NCBI RefSeq assembly: GCF_038502225.1
Contig: NC_091293.1
Location: 17,432,286-17,496,285, forward strand
Length of the DNA: 64,000 bases
Reading direction: 5' to 3'
From: Cherax quadricarinatus
Lineage: Eukaryota > Arthropoda > Malacostraca > Decapoda > Parastacidae
Below, in pieces: positions 57,549-64,000 of the stretch; position 1 is the first letter of the stretch, and each line of letters opens with the position of its first letter. Below the pieces are notes generated by a model, which was given only the letters and a program-made list of their open reading frames with translations, ran no database searches and had not been told where the DNA came from. The translations under genes were made by a program, and so were the position numbers.

Positions 57549-58335
57549 GTATACAGTGCCACTGGTATATACAGTGTCACTGGTATATTCATCGTCACTG
57601 GTATATACAGTGTCACTGGTATATACAGTGTCACTGGTATATACAGTGTCACTGGTATATACAGTGTCACTGGTATATACAGTGTCACTTGTATATACAG
57701 TGTCACTGGTATATACAGCATCACTGGTATATACAGTGTCACTGGTATATACAGTGTCACTGGTATATACAGCATCACTGGTATATAAAGTGTCACTGGT
57801 ATATACAGTGTCACTGGTATATACAGTGTCACTGGTATATACAGCGTCTCTGGTATGTACAGTGTCACTTGTATATACAGTGTCACTGGTATGTACAGTG
57901 TCACTGGTATATACAGTGTCACTGGTATATACAGCGTCTCTGGTATGTACAGTGTCACTTGTATATACAGTGTCACTGGTATATACAGTGTCACTGGTAT
58001 ATACAGTGTCACTGGTATATACAGTGTCACTGGTATATACAGTGTCACTGGTATATACAGTGTCACTGGTATATACAGTGTCACTGGTATATACAGTGTC
58101 ACTGGTATATACAGCGTCACTGGTATATACAGTGTCACTTGTATATACAGTGTCACTGGTATATACAGTGTCACTGGTATATACAGCATCACTGGTATAT
58201 ACAGTGTCACTGGTATATACAGTGTCACTGGTATATACAGTGTCACTGGTATATACAGTGTCACTGGTATGTACAGTGTCACTTGTATATACAGTGTCAC
58301 TGGTATATACAGTGTCACTGGTATATACAATATTG
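57549..58335. repeat. 18-bp satellite, piece 10
   Basis: About 43 units, uniform, with CAGCATC and CAGCGTC variants. It ends at GGTATATACAATATTGG before unique sequence and the pyrimidine tract. Confidence 0.97.
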
Positions 58336-58365
58336 GTGCCATGTTAGTCCAGCTTTAAAACTGAT

Positions 58366-59235
58366 GTTACTCTCTCCCATCTTTTTTCCTTCATTCCTTC
58401 ATTCCTTTCTTGTTTCTTTTCTTCCTTCATTCTTTCTTTCTTCATTCAGGGACTCCTTCCTTACTTGTTTCATTCCTTCCTTTCTTCCTTCATTCTTTTT
58501 TTTCATTTACTCATTCTTTCCTAACTTCATTCCTTCCTTACTTCCTTCATTCATTCATTCCTTACTTTCACCCTTCATTCATTTATTCCTTCTTTCCTTC
58601 ATTCGTTCCTTACTCTCTTCATGGTTTTATTCACACATTCCTTCCTTTCTTCATTCCTTCCTTACTTCATTCTTTACTTCCATCTTTCCTTCAACCCTTT
58701 CTTCATTCATCCATTCCTCCATTAATTCATTCCTTACTTCTTTCCTTCTTTCGTTCTGCCTTCCTTCCTTCATTCCTTCGTTATTTCTTTGCTTCCTTCC
58801 TTCATTTTTTACTTCCTTCATTCTTACATTCCTTACTTATTTTCTTCCTTTCTTATTCCTGTAAATCGCCCTTGTCTTACCTCGTTTCCCTTCCTTCCTT
58901 CCTTCCTTCCTTCATTCCTTCCTTCCTTCCTTCCATTCCTCCACTTCTTTCCTTCGTTCACTCCTCCTTCTTTTCCTTCTTCCTTCCTTCCTTCCCTTCC
59001 TTCTTCCTCTCTTCCCCTCCTTCCTACCCCTACTCCATCATCTTCAACATCCCCTCCTTTCCCCTCCTCCCCAGCACATTATCTACCTGTTGTCTCCCTC
59101 TCTATCTCTCCCCTTTCCCCCTCCCTCCCATCTCTCCTCCTTTCTCCCTCTCATCTTTTCTCCCTCATGTAGCTGCCTCTTCCCTCCCTCACTCTCCCTC
59201 CCTCCCTACCACCATCCAACCTTCCCTCATTCTCT
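58366..59235. repeat. Pyrimidine-rich (TTCC/TTCATT)n tract, about 870 bp
   Basis: Irregular repeats of CCTTCATT, CTTCCTTCC and later CCCTCC. Nearly pure C/T on this strand. Long Phe/Ser/Pro/Leu-rich frames across it are artefacts. Such mirror-like tracts can form triplex DNA. Confidence 0.92.
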
Positions 59236-59262
59236 CCTCTTTAATGGCATTGGTATTTAGGA

Positions 59263-59346
59263 GGATGGTGATGAGGAGGAGAGAAAGGGGATGAGGGAGG
59301 GGAAGAGGGAGGGGATGAGGGAGGGGAAGAGGGAGGGGAAGGAGGG
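59263..59346. repeat. Purine-rich GGGATGAGGGAGGGGAAGA repeats
   Basis: Short tandem G/A repeats just after the pyrimidine tract, of opposite strand polarity, so the two could pair partially. Confidence 0.8.
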
Positions 59347-59399
59347 ATTGATACACACTTCCACCCACTCCCTACTAAATAATAAAGTGCCTATTTTTT

Positions 59400-60320
59400 C
59401 TCCCTAATATAGAGATTAACACTGTACTTAGTATTAGAATCTTAAGACAAACCAGACTCTGTCACTATGAATCTTAATAAATATCTAGAAGTAAATAAAT
59501 ATAGATCTAAATGGGTTTTGAGAACATGCAATTATATTAAGTTTTATAACCTGCATGAACTGTATCACTGTAGACAACAAGAGCATTTCACCCCTCCATG
59601 GAAGATGTGTTCATTTAATATCACATACCTGCAAGTCCCTCCCAAGAAGCTCATTGCTAGTGATACCTTCCTTAAATCACTTGTAAAAGCAACTGCTCGG
59701 GAAGAAATTTCTGGCTTAACTGATAATAATAATTTATCAGAAGTCATATATACACTGAAGATCTCAACAGGAGTCTTCTGGTAGGGCTGCATCTGTTCTT
59801 GTTGTCACCTCCCAAGTTAAGAACGATAACAAGTTTGTTAAGTTAACCATAAGAATTAACAACTGGGCGTCTACACTGCAAACTGAATTGTTTGCCATCC
59901 TAATGACGCTAATGCTAGCTTATGACACAGAGCTTGACTCTACAATTACTTCTAATTCTATGTCATCACTGAAGGCTCTTGACTCACACAATGACTCTAA
60001 CAACATGTTCATTAGAGAAGCCAGATACAGATACTCAAAAATCCGGGAAAAAGGAATTAATGTACAGTTGTTGTGGATTCCATCACACATTGGATTACTC
60101 CTTCATGATAAAGATGATATGCTAGCCAAGTACCCTGAAGGATAACGTAGAATATAACTTTGGTGTGTCTGTGTTTAACATTAGGAATAATGTTAGGAGA
60201 GAGGTAAATAATCAAACTGAATGTTTTAGGAATGCAGTTAGAAGGCTGAGTAGATATATAACTCACTATAATAACAGGCATGGACTTGAGTCCTGGAGAT
60301 GGAAAGTATAGTATCTCCAT
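59400..60320 (+). mobile_element. I-like LINE fragment (RNase H region)
   Basis: Homologous to LINE D but on the plus strand and from a different, older copy. It begins in the thumb and ends near WRWK before a separate tailed element. No RT core is present. Confidence 0.72.
59467..60320 (+). pseudogene. RNase H remnant of the I-like LINE fragment
   Basis: Frame 1 (59467-59784) reads LHELYHCRQQEHFTPPWKM and LSEVIYT, matching LINE D up to the first RNase H strand. A frame change follows, then INNWASTLQTELFAILMTL is read in a second frame, with SNSMSSLKALDSHND and LLWIPSHIGLLLHDKDDMLAK (the C-terminal His motif). From 60140 a third frame continues with NIRNNVRREVNNQTECFRNA. It is clearly dead. 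Confidence 0.75.
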
Positions 60321-60479
60321 TCTGAAGGAGGAGTGGGGATATTTGCAGTTTTGAACTGTAGTATCGGCGTCCCTCTGACAAGACAGTAATGGAGTGAGTA
60401 ATGGTGAAAGTGTTTCTTCTTTCTGGGTCACCCTGCCTCGGATGGAGACAGCCGGTTTCTTAAAAAAAAAAAAAAAAAA
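60290..60479 (+). mobile_element. Tailed 3' end of a dispersed retroelement
   Basis: The sequence TTCTTCTTTCTGGGTCACCC, then TGCCTCGGATGGAGACAGCC and an A tail (60462-60479) has the look of a high-copy retroelement end. Whether it belongs to the LINE fragment before it or to a SINE cannot be decided here. Confidence 0.5.
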
Positions 60480-60587
60480 CTGAAGTGATTGGTCAAAGAG
60501 GTATATTGCTGATGGTCTGAGGTAGTCCGTACATGTGTACTGGTTACAGTCCTCCATATCATTATTTCACCACTTACTAACATTGCT

Positions 60588-61088
60588 TTGAACAAAGTCA
60601 TAATCCTTCCCAACAGCCAAGTTGCCTTGAACGTCTCCAAAGTACTTGCACAAAGTCGCCATCACAACCAGTACCTCCATCAAGACCTGACCAGGACCAA
60701 AGTGAAGAACCTTGAACCGGTAAACGCAGGTGTTTACACAAACCCTTGCGGAGGCTGTGACACGGTATACGTCAGTGAAACATCATGTACCCTACAAACA
60801 CGTGTCAGCGAAAAAATCAATGAATGCAGAAACGACAATTTGAGCAACGCATGTGTGCAGCGCAGGAACACCTCTAACGATCTTATGAGATTCAGTGACG
60901 CCCACTTAGTGATACGAGAAGCAAACTTCCGCAGGCGTAAATGCCTTAAGTCATCTTTAATTCCATTTCAGACACCATTAAACAAAATAAAGGTAGCTTT
61001 GTTATTTCGGAAATATACCCTGCCATCACATAGCAATCTAGTTATCTCCACTCATACTATTTCTACTTTGCTACTACTACTGCTGTAA
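60588..61088 (+). pseudogene. Penelope-like GIY-YIG endonuclease remnant
   Basis: Reads NAGVYTNPCGGCDTVYVSET (GIY strand, C-x-x-C pair, YIG strand with Gly changed to Ser), then LQTRVSEKINECRNDN and CVQRRNTSNDLM. It belongs to another PLE family than the copies at 23137-23849. The altered YIG motif and lost histidines indicate decay. The preceding residues (SQVALNVSKVLAQSRHHNQY) may be RT C-terminal sequence. Confidence 0.72.
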
Positions 61089-61120
61089 CTACTACTACTA
61101 CTACTGTAACAACTACTACT
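61063..61120. repeat. (CTA)n microsatellite
   Basis: ACTACTACTACTACT-type triplets with a few interruptions, following the PLE endonuclease. Confidence 0.9.
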
Positions 61121-61149
61121 ACGTTCCAAATTGGTCAGTAAGCCTACTC

Positions 61150-62200
61150 TTGCACCTCATATGGTATCTATATCATCCACACATGGAAGCACATGGCTTC
61201 TTCCGAAATGAAGAGGTCACGATGATCCAAAGATTCAACCAAGGACTCGGATTTGGAAATGTGGGACGCAGTTCTGGCGAAGAAGTTGCGAGACGACTCA
61301 CTGGACTCCCTGGACTCCTGGGACGTGATATAAGTGAAATCAGCCTGACCAGTGAGTTAGGTATGGATGAAGAAATCCCCATCCCTATCATAGAAATACC
61401 GTATGGCTAAGATTGGCAGGAAGCACGATCTTCAAAGCTTCCTTACAGATCAATCACGTTAAAATATCGGTAGGCAACAAATTCAGACTCGTCAACAAAG
61501 AACACCATGACACCTCGAATGCTGCTATAATTCACCTTGAGAGAAAATGTAGTCTGAAGATATCAGTGTTCCCAAGTTTGAAAGGAGAGTTTATTCTCAT
61601 TACCCAAAACACAAAGTCCTATGAGGTACTGCAGAAGATGAGCGACCTCGAATCAACACTCGTTCTCACAGAACCCAAATCCATAGAACAGGTGATATAA
61701 GGCGTATAAAAGCGCTATCCACTAGACATGCCTCTCGATGCAATCCACAGTAACAAAAACATACTAAAAGTTGAGCGGCTCCGAGCGAAGGACGGCAGCG
61801 TATCTACAAGGCAGGTCTTGATCCAACATAGAGGATATCTTCCAGCGCAAATGGATCTCGGTTGCTGGGGTAAATACCAAATTAGGACGTACAACCAGAA
61901 CCTTTGAGGTGCTTTAGGTACCGAAGATACAACCTCCTCAGTGTCCGATGTCAGTTTAAGGGAATATGCGGCATCTCTAGCAGGTCTCACCCGACCGAGG
62001 ACTACTTGGGTAAACAGAAGAGAGGTGAAGCTACGGAGCCTCATTGTCCGAACTGCAGCAAGAAACCATTCTTGGAACCTTCACTGCCGGAGAGGGTCCG
62101 CCGTGTCAAGGCAGCATGGAACACCCTCCAGCATCAAATAGAGCCCTCACCGCTGAGCAGCAGCCTCGTCCAGATGAGGCTATAGTAATCAGGAATCCAG
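61150..62200 (+). pseudogene. LINE ORF1-like protein remnant (RRM-like and zinc knuckles)
   Basis: Pieces in several frames: an acidic N-terminal part (61150-61410), a region with VKISVGNKFRLVNKEHHD and FPSLKGEFILITQNTKSY (61413-61700), then an RRM-like stretch (YPLDMPLDAIHSNKNILK). A cysteine array follows (RCFRYRRYNLLSVRCQFKG, ICGISSRSHPTED, HCPNCSKKP at 61904-62185). The spacing fits the triple zinc knuckle of I/Jockey-type ORF1 proteins with several Cys replaced. It would bind LINE RNA. The assignment is moderately secure. Confidence 0.55.
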
Positions 62201-62765
62201 GGTCACTTCCCCGGCCACAGCGACGAAGGAAGCATTAAATGAAGGGGTGGCGCCCATGCTCAGCCAGCTTCCGATATTTCTGTTCAGGCTCCCACCCGAC
62301 AACGGCAGCCAATGGGCCCCTTGATGCAGGAACAAACTACAGTCAATGCGTCAACCTTAGCATCAGAACAGTCACCAGTGAAGAACACTGAAGTCCAAGA
62401 AAGCAGACCAGGACATCCTGCATTACCCTTGAGCCATCAAATGATGTAAACGATCACCTGCTTCACCAATATCAAATGCGACCTGACAGATGAAAACCAA
62501 GAGATATTCAGAACTATTATGAACACCTTCGTGAATATATGCATGATGGACAAAACGGAGTCGATGCGTTTATTTTCAAATTTCCCCGACCATCCTACAC
62601 AGAGCCCAGAGACAACGATGGCAGTGGAACGCACAGTAAGACCCTGATCGCGGCCACATAGCACTGAATTAGATTGACATCTCCTTAGAGATCCTCAGAC
62701 GGGTCATCTTAGGATTAAGACCCGTGTTAGGACGCAGTTCCTGACGAATCGGTCAATAAATGTAT
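62200..62765. other. Probable continuation of the LINE ORF1 remnant
   Basis: Gln/Pro/Thr-rich coding flavour is visible in one frame (GlnGluGln, ThrThrValAsn), then nothing recognisable up to the PLE end at about 62770. Confidence 0.35.
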
Positions 62766-62769
62766 TGTT

Positions 62770-62885
62770 GGTAACGGCTTGATAAAGCTCCTGAAGAAGG
62801 AAACATTGCCACAATGAAATATTACATTAGTTGCATCTTTGTTATTTTACCTCACATGTTGTCGGTAATTCTACCATTATTTCTC
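62770..62885 (+). mobile_element. Divergent Penelope-like 3' end
   Basis: CTGAAGAAGGAAACATTGCC followed by CACAATGAAATATT, then a tail with TTGCATC and the terminal hairpin GGTA-ATTC-TACC. The layout equals that of the other PLE ends but the primary sequence is different, so it is another family. It may be the 3' end of the same element as the endonuclease at 60588. Confidence 0.55.
62864..62875 (+). ncRNA. PLE 3'-terminal hairpin, divergent family
   Basis: GGTA, loop ATTC, TACC, preceded by TGTC and followed by ATTATTT, as in the other six hairpins. Confidence 0.5.
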
Positions 62886-63160
62886 CTTGTGCCTCTGTAC
62901 CCTAGCTAGTTCCTTGTACTCTGTACCCTAGCTGACTCCTTGTACCCTATACCATAGCTAGCTCTTTGTACCCTAGCTAGATCCTTGTACCTGGACGCTA
63001 GCTAGCTCCTACCAAAGCTAGCTTCTTGTTCCCTGTATCCTAGTTAGCCCCTTGTAACCTGTACCCTAGCTAGCTCTTTGTGCCCTGTACCCTAGCTAAT
63101 TATTTGTACCCTGTACTCTAGCTAGCTCCTTGTATCTTGTACCGTAGCTAATCATTAGTA
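62885..63160. repeat. Degenerate 25-27-bp tandem repeat
   Basis: Repeats of TACCCTAGCTAGCTCCTTG plus CCTG with many variants and length changes, about ten copies. Confidence 0.85.
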
Positions 63161-63171
63161 TGTGATAAATG

Positions 63172-63183
63172 GGTTAGAAAACC
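63172..63183 (-). ncRNA. PLE 3'-terminal hairpin
   Basis: On the minus strand GGTT, loop TTCT, AACC, followed by CATTT. Confidence 0.45.
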
Positions 63184-63230
63184 GACAAGCTGTAGAATTG
63201 AGACACGCAACACATGGGAATCTTTATTGA

Positions 63231-63265
63231 AGAAACGTTTCGCCACACAGTGGCTTCATCAGTCC
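63231..63265 (-). ncRNA. Hammerhead-like motif, canonical CTGATGA core
   Basis: Stem I is GGA/TCT (one G-U pair), the core CTGATGA plus one A, stem II GCCAC/GTGGC with loop TGT, then GAAAC, ACGT and cleavage base T. This is the copy closest to the textbook hammerhead consensus. Confidence 0.55.
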
Positions 63266-63450
63266 AATACAAAGTAGAAATGGGTAAGGAGAGAAGAAGT
63301 TTGAGGTAATCAGTCCCTCAACCTGGAATCGATGTGTTCAGTCCATCACTCTTGTAGGAAATGCAGCATAGGAACGAACGAACGAACAAGTTCAGGTAAG
63401 ATCCCAAATGGGATAAGCGGTGAAGACGGGAGAGACGAAGAATAGCGCTG

Positions 63451-63707
63451 GAGAGGAGTGCTCTTAGTCGTAGAAATAGAGCCAGGGCTTAACCCAGCAG
63501 CGAAGGCGATCGTGGGACAGATATTGAGAAGAGAAATTCAGGCTCTTCTGTTGGGACTCCGGTGGGGTGAGCGGGGAGGACGGGACAGGCGAAGTTTAGC
63601 GCTAGAGAGGAGTGTAGAACTGAGCCATGTCTTAACCCAAAATCTAAGGCGAACGTGGGTCAGAGAATGGTACCTGTCAGAGAAGGTACCTGTCAGCGAA
63701 TCCAAGG
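63451..63707. other. Unassigned sequence with direct duplication
   Basis: Two related segments (about 63395-63480 and 63555-63640) share GGGATAAGCGG- or GGGTGAGCGG-like and GACGAAG/GGCGAAG blocks with AGCGCT(A/G)GAGAGGAGTG. It may be a duplicated PLE 5' or untranslated part. No supported gene. Confidence 0.35.
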
Positions 63708-64000
63708 TTATTTGTAAATAGGGTTAGGAGCAGGATCATGCAAGGAGTAGAAAAAGTTGTGTTGGTTTGTGGGTCTGCGAATGTCTTCGTCAAGGAGAGA
63801 TGTCCAGTAGTCATGTCGTGTCTCAAGTTTGTCTATCTGTCTGTCACTGAGCGTCTTCCAATACAGATTCAGCGCAGGGATGTCTAATTGGGCATGGAGA
63901 GACTCACTTGTGGCGAAGTCCTCCCATCTGACATCAAGCACCCAGCGCAGCACCTTGTTCTGGACACGCTGCAGTTTAAGTAAGTTTGTTTTAGCTGCAA
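63708..64000 (-). pseudogene. LINE RT thumb/C-terminus, runs off the window
   Basis: On the minus strand, from the window edge: NLLKLQRVQNKVLRWVLDVR, SLHAQLDIPALNLYWKTLSD and RQIDKLETRHDYW, ending at a stop at 63708. This helical segment with VQNKVLRW is typical of the RT thumb of RNase-H-bearing or related LINEs. The catalytic part lies outside the window. Confidence 0.65.

Larger units (their letters stand above)
63161..63450 (-). mobile_element. Penelope-like 3' fragment
   Basis: On the minus strand it has the 3' untranslated GGTTGAGGGACTGATTACC segment, a hammerhead-like motif, AATAAAGATTCCC and the terminal hairpin. It is joined to the tandem repeat on the left. A small GAAC microsatellite lies at 63375-63390. 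No coding part was recognised. Confidence 0.68.

Noticed and set aside
58410..59294. A 294-codon Phe/Ser/Pro/Leu frame and a neighbouring 391-codon frame
   Set aside because: Low-complexity translation of the pyrimidine tract.
1..64000. Host protein-coding exons, rRNA or tRNA genes
   Set aside because: No frame outside transposable elements showed a recognisable domain or splice structure, and no tRNA-like fold was noticed by eye; a tRNA scan was not possible.

Overview
The window is a gene-free, repeat-dominated stretch of an animal genome. The mix of repeats suggests a crustacean, most likely a decapod: Penelope-like elements with GIY-YIG endonucleases, CR1-like, I-like and Tx1-like LINEs, Ty3/gypsy elements, and long simple satellites interrupted by them. 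That taxon is an inference from family mix and style; no host gene, rRNA or tRNA gene was recognised. Nearly every long open frame is either a retroelement protein or an artefact of tandem repeats.

Layout. 1-3945 is a decayed Ty3/gypsy element on the minus strand. Its integrase lies upstream of its reverse transcriptase (Gmr1-like gene order). 3945-4440 holds Penelope-like (PLE) 3' ends. 4535-9527 is a 25-bp minisatellite of about 200 copies. 9598-9815 is a pyrimidine tract and about 9850-10745 is an internally deleted Tc1-like DNA transposon. 11143-13327 is a 31-bp satellite. 13327-15056 is a decayed CR1-like LINE.

From 15057 to 58330 the backbone is one 18-bp satellite, TATATACAGTGTCACTGG. 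Eleven surviving pieces (about 5 kb in total) are separated by roughly 38 kb of inserted elements. In order these are: a 1,188-bp solo LTR (5-bp duplication); a CR1 fragment carrying a palindromic PLE unit; a near full-length CR1-like LINE (ORF1 with an SGNH hydrolase domain, ORF2 with endonuclease and RT); a PLE fragment; two more palindromic PLE units (13- and 12-bp duplications); a 14.4-kb Gmr1-like LTR element (5-bp duplication); a CR1-like LINE fragment; an I-like LINE with RNase H, itself split by a conventional gypsy element; and a CR1-like LINE with an open pol. The 14.4-kb element carries a Tx1-like LINE inside its 5' LTR (9-bp duplication) and another LINE inside gag. 58366-64000 is a pyrimidine tract followed by LINE and PLE fragments and short tandem repeats.

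The most interesting signal is a small RNA motif at the 3' ends of the PLE copies. Ten copies match the hammerhead ribozyme core. Stem I covaries, position 7 is free, the cleavage-site base is never G, and stem III is a self-complementary ACGU. In about half of the copies the core pair C3-G8 is replaced by U3-A8. Just downstream is a second hairpin (GGT...ACC) that also covaries. The same PLEs form palindromic head-to-head units, each inserted with one target duplication.
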